Below, piece by piece: positions 27,332 through 37,061 of a DNA stretch of 64,000 nt; positions within the stretch are counted from its first letter, which is position 1, and each line of letters starts with the position of its first letter. The notes beneath the pieces were generated by a model. It had not been told where the DNA came from, did not search any database, and was given only the letters and a program-made list of their open reading frames with translations. Position numbers and translations under genes: made by a program. The stretch is from JANQOH01 sp965201155 (GTDB lineage Bacteria > Pseudomonadota > Alphaproteobacteria > UBA7887): assembly GCA_965201155.1 (NCBI GenBank), contig OZ241752.1:2046001-2110000 (forward strand). The letters are read 5' to 3'.

Positions 27332-29413
27332 TCAGCCCCAGTTCGGATCGCGCAGCGCGCCGCCGGAAGCGGGCGGATCGGGGTTTCCGGCGGCGGGCTC
27401 CGGTACAGCCGCGTTCCGGTCCTCCGACTTGTCGTCGCCATCGTCGACAGCGACCTTGTCGGCCGGCGCCGCACCGGAATCGATGCCCTGTGCCGGTTTG
27501 CTTCCATCGCCGGCATCCCGGGCAGGATCGGGCGCAGGCGCCGGTTCCGGTTTCCCGGCAGGTTCCGGATCCAGTGCCGGTTCGCCTTGCCCGATCGCAC
27601 GCATGGGTGCCGTCGGATCGCTCGCCGCCTTGCCCGCACGATCCCCGGACGACGGCGTTTCCATCTCCTGCGCCGCTTCTGCCCTCGGCACGAAGCGCTC
27701 CGCAGCCTTCGACCGCTGGACATAGTCCAACTCGATCTTCGCGACCGGGAGCGGACCTGGGAATCTGAGATAGCCGCTGAGGGCGGGCAGTTGCATGATC
27801 TCGGAGGCGAGCGCGAGCGCCCTGAGTTCTCGCCGCGGGGTGAGCGAGACGCCGTCGCGGATGGTGTTGGCGCCGTAGGAGAAGGCCTGGTGCATCTCCT
27901 CGACTTCGGCGCGTCCGAGGCTGTCGGCGGACCATTGGGCGGTGTCCTTGTCGGGGGCGGCCAGCACCACGCGGGTGCCGCACAGCCCCGAGATGGTCTC
28001 AGCGCCGTTCCTGCCGTAGAGATCGCGCAGTGCCGAGACGACCTGGATGCCGAGGACGAAGCAGCCGCCGAACTGGCGGCTCTCGGCAAGCCCCGACTGC
28101 AGGGACGGCACCTGATGGAGGGTGGGGAGTTCGTCGAGGACGATCCAGATGCGCCTGCCGTCGTCCTGCTCGAGCGAGAGGAGCGCGTTGACGGCGATCT
28201 CGAGCCAGGTGGAGATGAGGCCGCGGAGGGATGCATGCTGGTCGCCGCGCGAGGTGAGGAAGAGGAAGCCGTCCTCGTCTTCCCGCGAGATCCAGTCACG
28301 GATCGAGAAGGGGGTGCCGGTATCCGGCAGCACTTCGAGCGCCCCCAGATGGGCGGTGAGCATGGCGCGGACCGAGAGCGCGGTGCGGGGGTTCTCGGGA
28401 TCGACGATGGATTGCGCAACGGTGCCTTCCATCGCTTGCGCGAGCGCCGTGAGTTCGGTCTTGAGCAGGTGGTCGACGAGGACCTTGTTCTCGGCGACGC
28501 CCTTCTCCCTGAGCACGCCGGCGCCGTTGGCGAAGAGCTGCCGTGCGGCGGTGACCCAGAAGGGATCGACAGTGTCCCTCTGCTGGGGGATCAGCGCGGC
28601 GGCCATGGTGTCGAAGTCGCGCGGGCTGCGGGCCTCGTAGAAGGGCGACCAGCGGGGGGCGCGCGCATCGAGCGGGTTGAGCAGGATGTCGCGGCCGGGA
28701 TCGAAGAAGCTCCGCGTGTAAGAACCCATCTTGTCGTAGAGGATGCAGCGTTCGCCGCGGGCGCGGATCTGTGCGACGAGGTCGGAGATGAGGACGGTCT
28801 TTCCGGCGCCGGTGGTGCCGGAGACGATGGTGTGGCGCGTCTCGGTGCGCTCGGGGAACGGTACGCCGGCGATGCGGTAGGGGGCGGGTTGCGCAAGCAC
28901 CGTGCGGAAGACCCTGCGGCCGGCGGGATCGATGCGCGAGCGCAACGCACGCGCGGAGGTGAGTTCGGCGCCCCTGACGCGGCGTTTTCTGCCCAGTTGC
29001 ACGCCGCGGATACGGAACACGACGAGGAACATGGCGATCATGCCGGCGCCGGCGAGGAGACCCTGGAAGGCGCCTTCGAGGACTTCGTCCTTCAGGCGCT
29101 CGCGGACGGCGAGCGCAGCGCGTGAGGCGGCAATGTCGCGTATCGTCACGACGATGCGGCGCCCGTCGGGATTTTCCACTTCCTGCCCGGAAGCGGGGCG
29201 GTAGCCGAGGGTGAGCTTGGCCTCGGCCAGCGTCACCAGACCCGCGAGATACCAGTCATAGCCGGTGGTGTTGTGCCAGATGTTCCATCCCGGCACCATG
29301 ACGACAGCCAGCGCCGCGACGAACAGGGCGACGCGGAGCATCTGCGCCCACATGCGCAAGCTATGGAAGACGGTCTGGCCGCCCCTGAGGGTCTCGCTGC
29401 CGAGATTGCTCAT
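27332..29413 (-). CDS. traD: Type IV coupling protein TraD/VirD4-like
   Basis: The 693-residue protein has two N-terminal membrane segments (about residues 20-45 and 110-130), Walker A SGTTGAGKTVL near residue 200, Walker B-like RIWIVLDELPTLHQ and the ATPase core of TraD/TraG coupling proteins. A long Pro/Asp/Gly-rich tail ends DPNWG. It would link the relaxosome to the mating channel at the inner membrane and pump DNA. It comes before the relaxase fragment, and an opposite-strand gene separates it from traG. Confidence 0.93.
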   Translation of the reverse strand: MSNLGSETLRGGQTVFHSLRMWAQMLRVALFVAALAVVMVPGWNIWHNTTGYDWYLAGLVTLAEAKLTLGYRPASGQEVENPDGRRIVVTIRDIAASRAALAVRERLKDEVLEGAFQGLLAGAGMIAMFLVVFRIRGVQLGRKRRVRGAELTSARALRSRIDPAGRRVFRTVLAQPAPYRIAGVPFPERTETRHTIVSGTTGAGKTVLISDLVAQIRARGERCILYDKMGSYTRSFFDPGRDILLNPLDARAPRWSPFYEARSPRDFDTMAAALIPQQRDTVDPFWVTAARQLFANGAGVLREKGVAENKVLVDHLLKTELTALAQAMEGTVAQSIVDPENPRTALSVRAMLTAHLGALEVLPDTGTPFSIRDWISREDEDGFLFLTSRGDQHASLRGLISTWLEIAVNALLSLEQDDGRRIWIVLDELPTLHQVPSLQSGLAESRQFGGCFVLGIQVVSALRDLYGRNGAETISGLCGTRVVLAAPDKDTAQWSADSLGRAEVEEMHQAFSYGANTIRDGVSLTPRRELRALALASEIMQLPALSGYLRFPGPLPVAKIELDYVQRSKAAERFVPRAEAAQEMETPSSGDRAGKAASDPTAPMRAIGQGEPALDPEPAGKPEPAPAPDPARDAGDGSKPAQGIDSGAAPADKVAVDDGDDKSEDRNAAVPEPAAGNPDPPASGGALRDPNWG

Positions 29414-29523
29414 CTTGCTGCTCCGTCTGTGTCCGGCCCCGGGAGGAGGAGGCCGGCCCCCTCCGGGGCGAAGGGTGCGGGGATCGAGAGAGGTCCCGCG
29501 CTCCCGTCAGCAAGGAGGCCGTC

Positions 29524-29883
29524 ATGGAACACCACCCGCATTGCCGATCCTGTGTGTCCAGCTGGAAGGAGCGCATCTTCGTCCTGTGCGGTCCCGGGAT
29601 CGCAATCACCGTCACCGCCGCATCGCCGGCGCTCGGCATCGACGGGGAGGCCCTCGCCCTGCTGTGGCCGGCTGCACTCGCCTGGACAGTGTTCGCCAGC
29701 CTCGCCTGCGCGCTGCGGCGCGGTATCTGCCATGGCCACTGGTCCTCCTTCGGCAAGGGCGACGGGCAGGACCGCAGCCGTGAGGAGCTCGTCGACTGGT
29801 CGACGGGGACCGGCGCCTGGCTCGACATCGCCATCGCGGAGCAGCATGAAGCGCTGATGCGGGAGGATGACCCTCTGCGCTGA
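29524..29883 (+). CDS. Small membrane protein on the opposite strand of the tra operon
   Basis: A textbook AAGGAGG site precedes the ATG at 29524. The 119-residue product has a Cys/His-containing start (HHPHCRSCVSSW), two hydrophobic segments (about 19-37 and 42-62) and a charged C-terminus. It is the only plus-strand gene within 20 kb of minus-strand transfer genes and lies exactly between traG and traD. No family was recognised. Because the tra transcript runs antisense to it, its expression may be opposed to transfer; alternatively it is a recent insertion. Confidence 0.6.
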   Translation: MEHHPHCRSCVSSWKERIFVLCGPGIAITVTAASPALGIDGEALALLWPAALAWTVFASLACALRRGICHGHWSSFGKGDGQDRSREELVDWSTGTGAWLDIAIAEQHEALMREDDPLR

Positions 29884-29888
29884 CCCGC

Positions 29889-32813
29889 TCATGGCGACTC
29901 GCCCCACCAGTGAGGATCGGACCTGGACGGGCGTCTCTGCGGCTCGCGCTCCCCGTCCGGTTCGCTCTCCCCGTCCGGCTCGGTGTTGCCGGCAGTGCCG
30001 AACATCTTCCCCGCAAGCAAGCCGCCGATGACGGGGAGATCCTCTACGACGTGTTCCGCGAACGGCCTGTCGGTTTCGACCGCGATCCCGGCGCGGCCTT
30101 CGCGGATACGCTCTCGCGCAACCTGCGCTGTCATCTCGCGGGTGGTTTCTGAGCGGGTCATACGGGTCTCCGCCGCCGCGCGTTCGCCCGCGGCGTCGCT
30201 CCCGACCTGTCCCGGCTCCGGCGCCCCGGCGCGGGCTGCCCGGTCCCGCACCGCCGCAGCCCAGCCTTCATGGGCCGCTGCGGTCTCGTGCGCGTAGGCG
30301 TCGTCCAGCGCGTTACGGGCGGCGTCATACCCGGTCTTGCCGATACCGGCTTCGGGCCCGGGCGGAGCGGGGAAGCGCTCGGCGATGAAGTCCGCCGCCG
30401 CCTGGCGCAGCGTCTCGGCTTCCTCCGGCGTCTGCGGCGAGGCGAGGCGGATGGCGCCGGCAGCGCCGACCGGCCTGCCATCGGCGCCCTCGCGCCCGGA
30501 GAGCCAGACGAAGAAGGGCTGTCCCAGCTCCCGGTCGACCGCCTGGGCTTCGGCCCTCACCTGCGCCGCCTGCTCGGACCAGCTCTCCGAGTCCTGGTAG
30601 CTGAGCGAGGCGCGGTCCTCGAAGCGCCGCATGGTCGTGAGGTTGGCCTGCAGGCTCTCCTCGAGACTCGCAAGCTCGCTCTCGCCGGTGGCGGCGGTGT
30701 AGCGCTGCGACGCCTCCTGCACGCGCGACCACAATTCGGTGAGCTGATGGCTTTCGGCATAGTCCGTCATGCGGTTCCAGGCATCCGACTCGATGGTCTG
30801 GCCGCGCCACATGGCGGCGCCATTGGCGCCGATCTTCGCGATAGAGCCGAAGCTGCCGCCGATCCGGGCCTCGGCGGTGAGTACGGCCGCCTGGTTCTTC
30901 GTGATGCCGCCGATCTCCGAGAGCTTCTCGTAATGCGTCTCGAGACGCTGCACCTGTTCGCTCTCGCTCCCGGTCACCCCATGTGCATAGGCTTCGCCGG
31001 TATTGACGTCGCGGGAGAAGCGCTCAGTCATGGCGGTGGCGTCGGTGACGGCGGCGGACCGCGCCGCAGCGGCTTCCGCGGACCAATGGCGGGAGAGGGA
31101 ACGCGCTTCCCCCGCCCGGACGTCGAAGCTGGTCGCAAGGGACTCCGAGAGACGCACGCCGGCAGCGGGAATGCGGCTGGTGGCGGAGGACCCATCGGCC
31201 ACGACCGTCCCGTCGCCGGTGACGGTGAACGCCGCCCCGCCCGGCGCGTAAGCTGTATAGCGATTTTCGTCCACCTGGGCCGAGGTGCGGACCTGGCGGC
31301 CCTCCAGGGTCGCATAGCGGTGCGTGTCGGTCTGGGTGTTGGCGAGCGAGATATTGCCTGTCGTTCCTTCCTGAGCGGCTGACGAGGCCGCGTCCTGTCC
31401 GACGGCGAGGACGGAGGTCGCGAGCACTGTGGCCTTGGACAGCCCGTAGGCAAGCGCGGCGGCGAGGAAGGGCACCGACATGGAGAGATAGCCCGACATC
31501 ACCGCAACATCGGCGGCCACCGCCCTTATGCCCGCCTGAGCGACCAGCGAGATGCCGGCATCGCCGCCGGGCATGAGCGCGCTCGCCGTCATGCGTTCGG
31601 CCGCCTCGCCCATCGAGATGCGGTGCAGGATGGCGTAGAGCGGACCCCAGGACTGGAGCCAGACGAGGCCCGTCACATAGGATCGGAAGATCGCGGTTCC
31701 CGCCGGGGTGAGCATGAGGAGGACGGCGAGCGGGAAGGCGCCGACATAAAGACACTCGAAGACGATGCGGAGCATCGGCACCCAGGTCTCGGCCTGCCTG
31801 CCGATGGCGCGGTAGGCGGAGACGGTCTGCGCCTCAGCGCGGGCCTCCGTATACGCTCTCAATGCAGCGGCATTGCCCGCTTCCGCCGCCCATTGCTCAC
31901 CGGCGGCGTGCACCGCGTTCAGCATCATCTGCTGGCGCATGATCTCTGCCGCAGACCGGGAGGCCCCGATCAGGAAGTCGTGGGCCGCAGGGAGTGCGGC
32001 CATCAGTTCGGCGCGGGCGAGCGCATCGGTTGCAGCCCCCGGGAACAGGCGTCTGCCGAACACGGCGCCGGCGCGGGCGATCTCGGCGTTCCACTCTGCC
32101 CGCAGCCTCGCCGCCCCGTCGGCGCAGGTGATGATCTCTTCCTCGACCGGCGTCGCCCCGGCGCCGCTTGGGGGCTGGCGGGTGGCGAAGGCGAACATGC
32201 GCGCGGGCGAGGCCCCGGCCGAAGGTGTTCCCCCTGCCGTAACCAGCCGCCAGATATCGGTGCTCTCGCGCAGATCGTCGGCCGAGATATGGCCCAGCAG
32301 CAGTGCGGGGAAGACGCATTGGCGGGCGAAGCTGCGCAGGTTTCTTGCAAACACCCCGTCCGTGACCTCAAGCCGGGTTGCGGCATCCGCGAGCCTCGCG
32401 CCGAAGATCATGCCGTGGCGCTGGTAGGTGAGATCGCCCGGCAGCGCGAAGGCCTGCTCGGTGAGACGGGTGAGCCCGTCGCCCACCTCCGAGGTCAGCG
32501 AGGCGAACAGCGCGAGGCCGAGCGGCACATTGGCAACGACCGCAGGAGCCAGCGCCGGGTCGAGCCTGTCCACCACCCGCACCGTCGCCCGCGGCACGAT
32601 CAGGGCGCCCCAGACGGTGACGAACAGCAGCACCCATCTGGCATTGTCCTTCCACGATCCACCGAAGGCGGTGCGGAACAGGACCCAGGCGACGCCGGCA
32701 ACGCCGGCAAGCTGGGCGAGCTGGATATAGGGTCCGCCGCCGGCGATAGCGGCGACCGCATTCAGGAGATCGACGAGATATACGCCGCCGCCGAGGGTGA
32801 AGAGTTCGTACAT
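29889..32813 (-). CDS. traG: TraG mating-pair stabilisation/entry-exclusion protein
   Basis: The 974-residue protein has several N-terminal TM helices (GGGVYLVDLLNAVAAIAGGG, LFRTAF...WVLLFVTVWGALI), a periplasmic part, a central TM cluster (about residues 340-460) and a long helical periplasmic C-terminus. That is the TraG layout of F-type systems. TraG acts in pilus assembly and mating-pair stabilisation through contacts with TraN, and in exclusion through TraS. The gene directly follows traH. Repetitive acidic text at the very C-terminus (EPDGESEPDGERE) is odd and variable in such proteins. Confidence 0.9.
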   Translation of the reverse strand: MYELFTLGGGVYLVDLLNAVAAIAGGGPYIQLAQLAGVAGVAWVLFRTAFGGSWKDNARWVLLFVTVWGALIVPRATVRVVDRLDPALAPAVVANVPLGLALFASLTSEVGDGLTRLTEQAFALPGDLTYQRHGMIFGARLADAATRLEVTDGVFARNLRSFARQCVFPALLLGHISADDLRESTDIWRLVTAGGTPSAGASPARMFAFATRQPPSGAGATPVEEEIITCADGAARLRAEWNAEIARAGAVFGRRLFPGAATDALARAELMAALPAAHDFLIGASRSAAEIMRQQMMLNAVHAAGEQWAAEAGNAAALRAYTEARAEAQTVSAYRAIGRQAETWVPMLRIVFECLYVGAFPLAVLLMLTPAGTAIFRSYVTGLVWLQSWGPLYAILHRISMGEAAERMTASALMPGGDAGISLVAQAGIRAVAADVAVMSGYLSMSVPFLAAALAYGLSKATVLATSVLAVGQDAASSAAQEGTTGNISLANTQTDTHRYATLEGRQVRTSAQVDENRYTAYAPGGAAFTVTGDGTVVADGSSATSRIPAAGVRLSESLATSFDVRAGEARSLSRHWSAEAAAARSAAVTDATAMTERFSRDVNTGEAYAHGVTGSESEQVQRLETHYEKLSEIGGITKNQAAVLTAEARIGGSFGSIAKIGANGAAMWRGQTIESDAWNRMTDYAESHQLTELWSRVQEASQRYTAATGESELASLEESLQANLTTMRRFEDRASLSYQDSESWSEQAAQVRAEAQAVDRELGQPFFVWLSGREGADGRPVGAAGAIRLASPQTPEEAETLRQAAADFIAERFPAPPGPEAGIGKTGYDAARNALDDAYAHETAAAHEGWAAAVRDRAARAGAPEPGQVGSDAAGERAAAETRMTRSETTREMTAQVARERIREGRAGIAVETDRPFAEHVVEDLPVIGGLLAGKMFGTAGNTEPDGESEPDGEREPQRRPSRSDPHWWGESP

Positions 32814-32822
32814 GGCGGATCC

Positions 32823-34253
32823 CTATCGCGCCCAGGCGCCTGCGCCGCCGCGCGAGAACGCCAGTGCGGCGCGGAGATCGGCCGACAGCGCCCCCGCGAG
32901 TTCGGTCTCGATCAGGCGCAGCTTCTCGATCACCGAGAGCGCCGTGTTGAACCTTGCGAGCCCCTCGTTCCGGTGGCGGGCGAGTGCGATGCGGTTCTGT
33001 CTCAGCCCCTCGCGCCAGGATCGCAGGCGGTCGCCGTCGGCGATGTCGAGCGTGCCGGCCTGCGCCTCCACCGCCCGGTGCAAATCGGAGATCCAGACCT
33101 GCAGCAGGTCGAGCGCCACCGCTTCGGCGAGCGCGTCCATCTCCTGTTCCACCACCGCGCCGCGATAGGCGGCGGCGGTGTTGATCACCCGGTAGATCGG
33201 GAGCGTGGTCAGGTTGACCAGCGCCAGCGCATCGGCGGCGGGCGGGGTGTCGTTGCGCACCGCATCGACGAGACCGCGCAGAAGCTCGAGGACCCTTCCC
33301 CGGAAGCCGCGGTCGGCGGGGACCGTCACCCGCCCCAGCGCCGGGTTCAGGCAGTCGTCGGGGGTGTCGCAGATATAGACCGGAAGGTCGCCGCCGCCTT
33401 CCATCAGCACTTCGGTCACCCGGCGGTCGAGCGCCAGGGGTTCGAGCACCCGCACACGGGGTCCCGCCGCATCGTTGTCCGAGACCGGCGCGGTGACGAT
33501 GACGGTACCCGAGATCGACATCGCGAACTGCACCAGTTCGGTATCAGCGGAGAGGAAGGCGGACTCGTTCACCGCCCTCCAAGCGTAGTTGATGTTGACC
33601 GGGACCTGGTCCTCCAGTTCGCCCGAGGCGGCGGCCAATGTGGAGTTTCTCTTGCCGTCCGCGCCGCAGCCATGCTTTGCGGCGGCGTAGTCGGAGAAGA
33701 TGCCCTGCGACGTGCCGATGGCGGCGCAGACAGCCGAGGAGGCCCGGTCGTTCCTGGACCAGGCCGCGCCCACCAGCGCCTGGGCGCTCTCGCAGGAGTT
33801 GAGGTTCTGCGCATTCACCCATTGAGCGAGCGCCCGCAGCTTCGACATGGTTTCGGCGATGACCGGGCTGATCGTCTCGAGCGCCAGCTCGAAGGCAAAG
33901 CCCGCGGCGTTCTGGGCGATCGCGCGGGCAAAGGCGACGAGCTGGTCGGAATCGATGAAGGAGAAGGCGCCGGCGAACGCGTCGATGCCGCCGCAGCCGG
34001 CGCGGAACGACGGCAGGTTGACGGTGGCGATCTGCTCCGAGCGCACCGGCGCGCGCATATAGAGATTGCCGAGCGTCCAGTGGCCCGAAGCCTGGCCGTC
34101 AAAGGCCGTCGGTCCTGTGGTGTTGATCGCCGCACCCTGCCAGAAGGCGTTCATCTCCGAGAGAACATCGGCCTTGGCAGGGGCAGCAAGTATGGCCAAG
34201 GTGACGACGAGTGCCGCCACGTGCCTGGAACTGCGTCCCCGATCAGTAGTCAT
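32823..34253 (-). CDS. traH: TraH conjugal pilus assembly protein
   Basis: The 476-residue product has a signal peptide (LVVTLAILAAPAKADVLSEM). It continues with the TraH signatures TGPTAFDGQASGHWTLGNLY and GCGGIDAFAGAFSFI, several conserved cysteines and C-terminal coiled-coil regions. TraH is a periplasmic/outer-membrane-associated component of the F pilus assembly apparatus working with TraF and TraW. It overlaps the traF stop by 11 bases. Confidence 0.95.
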   Translation of the reverse strand: MTTDRGRSSRHVAALVVTLAILAAPAKADVLSEMNAFWQGAAINTTGPTAFDGQASGHWTLGNLYMRAPVRSEQIATVNLPSFRAGCGGIDAFAGAFSFIDSDQLVAFARAIAQNAAGFAFELALETISPVIAETMSKLRALAQWVNAQNLNSCESAQALVGAAWSRNDRASSAVCAAIGTSQGIFSDYAAAKHGCGADGKRNSTLAAASGELEDQVPVNINYAWRAVNESAFLSADTELVQFAMSISGTVIVTAPVSDNDAAGPRVRVLEPLALDRRVTEVLMEGGGDLPVYICDTPDDCLNPALGRVTVPADRGFRGRVLELLRGLVDAVRNDTPPAADALALVNLTTLPIYRVINTAAAYRGAVVEQEMDALAEAVALDLLQVWISDLHRAVEAQAGTLDIADGDRLRSWREGLRQNRIALARHRNEGLARFNTALSVIEKLRLIETELAGALSADLRAALAFSRGGAGAWAR

Positions 34254-35103
34254 GGCCGGTCTCCAGCTGCGTAAGGACGAAGATGCGTTCGGCGAGCCCG
34301 TCCTCGGCGAGGATGCCGAAGGCGACGGGGAGAACCCGTCTGGTCTCGGTGTCGTAGAGGACAGTGGCGGGGAACGGGCCGTCGGCGAGGCCGAGCCTTG
34401 CGGCGCGTCCGTTGTCCGGCACTGCCTCGGGCCAGCCTTCGAGCGCTGCGCCGGTCATCGAGACTGCGAGCACATCGAGACCGTGACGCATGGCGAAGGC
34501 GCGGAGCAGAGGGCCGAACACCTTGCATGCCCCGCAATCCGCATGGGCGAGATAGATCAGGCCGTAACGTTCGTTGAGCTTTGCCAGCGCGGCATCCCGC
34601 ATCTGCCGGCGTTCGTCCGACCAGACATGCTTTGCCAAGGCGCCGACGGGGCGGACCAGCGTGTAGTCGAGATCGGGCGTCGCCCACACCGCGCGGCGGA
34701 AGACGTCCGAGAAGGCCGCCGCGCGTTGCAGCGTGTCGCGCTGCGCCCGGAGATAGGCCCCAACCTTCTCCGCTGTCGGATCGAGGATCGCCTGCGCGCG
34801 CAGTTCTTCCAATTCCGCGCGCTGCGCTTCGATCCGGGCCGTCGCGGATTGCAGTGCGGGAGCGGCGGGCACGGGGCCCGCTTCCGGCTCATCTTCAACT
34901 CTTCCTTCCTCCCGGTCGCAGTAGAAGTGCCAGCCGAGGCTCTCGCCAGTGTCCGACTCGCCGCACCAGGAGCGCCATTCGCTTGCGCGGACACCGCCCG
35001 CGAGCAACATCAGCGCCATGCAGACGAATATCGCCGGCAACGCAAGATCGTGCAGCGGATCGGGCCGCCGCTTCATCCGCGCCCTCGTCCAGCGGCCCGT
35101 CAT
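34243..35103 (-). CDS. traF: TraF thioredoxin-like pilus assembly protein
   Basis: The 286-residue protein has an N-terminal hydrophobic segment (LALPAIFVCMALMLLAGGV), a mature start GWHFYCDRE, a helical linker and a thioredoxin-like domain with HADCGACKVFGPLL. Unlike F-plasmid TraF it keeps a CxxC pair, like the TraF/TrbB redox-active group; it probably assists disulphide bond formation in TraU, TraN and TraH. The start overlaps the traN stop (ATGA). Confidence 0.92.
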   Translation of the reverse strand: MTGRWTRARMKRRPDPLHDLALPAIFVCMALMLLAGGVRASEWRSWCGESDTGESLGWHFYCDREEGRVEDEPEAGPVPAAPALQSATARIEAQRAELEELRAQAILDPTAEKVGAYLRAQRDTLQRAAAFSDVFRRAVWATPDLDYTLVRPVGALAKHVWSDERRQMRDAALAKLNERYGLIYLAHADCGACKVFGPLLRAFAMRHGLDVLAVSMTGAALEGWPEAVPDNGRAARLGLADGPFPATVLYDTETRRVLPVAFGILAEDGLAERIFVLTQLETGHDY

Positions 35104-36290
35104 TCGCCCCTCCGGTAGAACTCGCCGATGCGCTCCTGCATCAGGGTCTGGGTGTCGCCCTTGCCGGGGAGCGACAGCGATGGCTCGAAGGCGTCGTCGA
35201 TGAAGTTCTCGGTGAACTCCGTGAGATCGAGCGCATCGAATTCGATGGCCTCGACCTCGGCCACGGTGAACCCGCGGCAGCTCCCCCAGCCGATCCGGAG
35301 CTGGGGACGCGCCTGCTGGTGCAGGATGCGGCCCAGCTTCGAGCCGAACACGCACCAGACGCGCTCACGGCGTATGCAGAAGCCGAACACACGCTTGGCG
35401 CAGCGCGTGCCCAGATAGTGCGTGTTACCGAGATGGCGCTCTTGTGCGAGCTCGTACTCCTCTGGCGTGCAGCCGGAGATGCCGATCAGGAGACCGGAGT
35501 TCTTGCAGCAATTGGCGAGGCCGCCCAGGCGGATGCGGCAGGCCTTGCGTTCGCCGGCGAAGAAGCGCAGCGCTTCGCGGTCGAATTCGTCGCCGCCCAT
35601 CTCGAGCACCATGTTGAGCATGGCGGCGGAGCGGGTGAAGCCGGTGTTTGCCTCCGTCTCCACGGTCTCGCACCCGGCGCCGGTACAGGAGACGATGCGG
35701 CCGCAGGAACCGCCCTTGTCGATGTCTCCCTGACTCGCGGTGCAATCCTCGGCGCGCCCGGAAGCGATCCCGTCAGCGCGCCAGCGCGTGTCTTTCGGAT
35801 CGTCGGCGATCCTGGCCGACTGGCGGACCAGGGGATCGCTCGCCGGAACCTCGGCTTCCGGCCGGGAGGCTGCGCCCTCGATCACCGCGCGCCCCGCAGC
35901 GCCGCCCGGACCCTCCTGGTCCAGGAGCACGCGCCGCGCGGTGTCCTCCATGGTCGCATCCGTGAGGCCGCCCTCGGGCAGATCGGTGCCGGCAAAGCCC
36001 GGTATCCTGGAGGCGCTCGACCCGTCCTGCACGATAGCGGCCGCCGCGACAGTTCCAGCCCGTCCGATCGCTTCTGCCGCTTCGCGCGCATCACCGGCAT
36101 GCGCCGGCGGCGAGAGGAAGGCGATCAGGGTCCACACGGCCAGACCGGCCGCCGCCAGGGATGTCAGCCAGAACAGCAGGCGGACGATGCGTGGCGCCCG
36201 CTCGACCAGCGCCTGTTCACGCGCCTCCCAGGTCCGACTGTGCGTCCCGGGCGGTCCCCCGTACCCGTCCAGGTGTTCGTTCATGGTCAT
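35100..36290 (-). CDS. traN: Short TraN-type mating-pair stabilisation protein
   Basis: The 396-residue protein starts with a cytoplasmic stretch and a TM segment (LLFWLTSLAAAGLAVWTLIAF). It then has the Cys-rich TraN core (CTGAGCETVETEANT, CRIRLGGLANCCKNSG, CAKRVFGFCIRRERVWC). F TraN is an outer-membrane protein of about 600 residues that recognises recipient OmpA; this one is a third shorter, lacking most of the variable recipient-contact region. It sits between trbC and traF as in F. Confidence 0.88.
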   Translation of the reverse strand: MTMNEHLDGYGGPPGTHSRTWEAREQALVERAPRIVRLLFWLTSLAAAGLAVWTLIAFLSPPAHAGDAREAAEAIGRAGTVAAAAIVQDGSSASRIPGFAGTDLPEGGLTDATMEDTARRVLLDQEGPGGAAGRAVIEGAASRPEAEVPASDPLVRQSARIADDPKDTRWRADGIASGRAEDCTASQGDIDKGGSCGRIVSCTGAGCETVETEANTGFTRSAAMLNMVLEMGGDEFDREALRFFAGERKACRIRLGGLANCCKNSGLLIGISGCTPEEYELAQERHLGNTHYLGTRCAKRVFGFCIRRERVWCVFGSKLGRILHQQARPQLRIGWGSCRGFTVAEVEAIEFDALDLTEFTENFIDDAFEPSLSLPGKGDTQTLMQERIGEFYRRGE

Positions 36291-37051
36291 CGATCCCCTT
36301 CTCTCAGACGTTGCAGATGCCGCTGCGCGACCTCCTGTCCGGCATCGCCTTCTGCGGCGATGGCCTCCAGCGCGGCGGCGAGACCGATATTCCCGGTCAC
36401 CAGATCGTGGGGCGGCGGCGCTTCGCCGGAGCAGCCGCGGCTCGTGCAGGCCGGTATCCCGCTCGGAACGGCCGCCACGGCCGGTACGCGCGTAATGCCG
36501 AACAGCCGGAGCAGGCGGGGGTCGACAGTGACACCAGCGTCATGGCCGGCCAGACGGTCGCCGACCGTCCGGACGGTCCCCCGCAGGCCCTCCGGACCCG
36601 CGCCGCGCAGGACCAGCGGTACGCCTGCCCGCGCCGACTCCTGCGCCCATTGCTTCCAGCTCGCCGCAGGCACCGAGAGGCTCATGAAGACGATCGCCTC
36701 AGCACTGTTACCCTTGGCAGAGAGACCGGTCAGTGCTGCACGGTGCTCGGCTGGCAGGGGCTTGGCTGAGGCCGCCCCACCTTCGTCAGGTGCTGTCCTG
36801 TCCGCAGTCACTCTTGCGTCCCGACCAGCGTGTCCGAGCGCACGGTCGATGACAGAGCGGGTCCATGTACCGAGCCCGTCCGCGTCATTGTCCGCGGCCT
36901 TGCGCAGCACTTCGTCTACGAGAACCCGCACCGGCCCTTCGGCGCCAGTGTCCGGCATGCCATTGCTTTCACTTGCGAGCGCCGGACCGCCGCAGGCGGC
37001 GAGAAACGCGCAAGCAAGAAGACCGGAAGACGCATATGCGATGGGTGTCAT
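36287..37051 (-). CDS. trbC: TrbC, F-type
   Basis: The 254-residue product starts after AAGGAGG, with a signal/lipoprotein-like N-terminus (SSGLLACAFLAACGG) and the TrbC_Ftype domain in the second half (AIVFMSLSVPAASWKQWAQE, VTVDPRLLRLFGITRVPAVA). TrbC is a periplasmic pilus-assembly factor that works with TraW, to which it is related and sometimes fused. The LAAC lipobox would make this one a lipoprotein, which is not typical of F TrbC. Confidence 0.9.
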   Translation of the reverse strand: MTPIAYASSGLLACAFLAACGGPALASESNGMPDTGAEGPVRVLVDEVLRKAADNDADGLGTWTRSVIDRALGHAGRDARVTADRTAPDEGGAASAKPLPAEHRAALTGLSAKGNSAEAIVFMSLSVPAASWKQWAQESARAGVPLVLRGAGPEGLRGTVRTVGDRLAGHDAGVTVDPRLLRLFGITRVPAVAAVPSGIPACTSRGCSGEAPPPHDLVTGNIGLAAALEAIAAEGDAGQEVAQRHLQRLREGDR

Positions 37052-37061
37052 CCCGACCTCC

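Noticed and set aside
31623..34274. 883-codon open frame antisense to traG and traH
   Set aside because: It is a shadow of the real genes: the opposite strand encodes textbook TraG and TraH with correct order and signal peptide, while this frame is Gly/Arg/Glu/His-rich without motifs.
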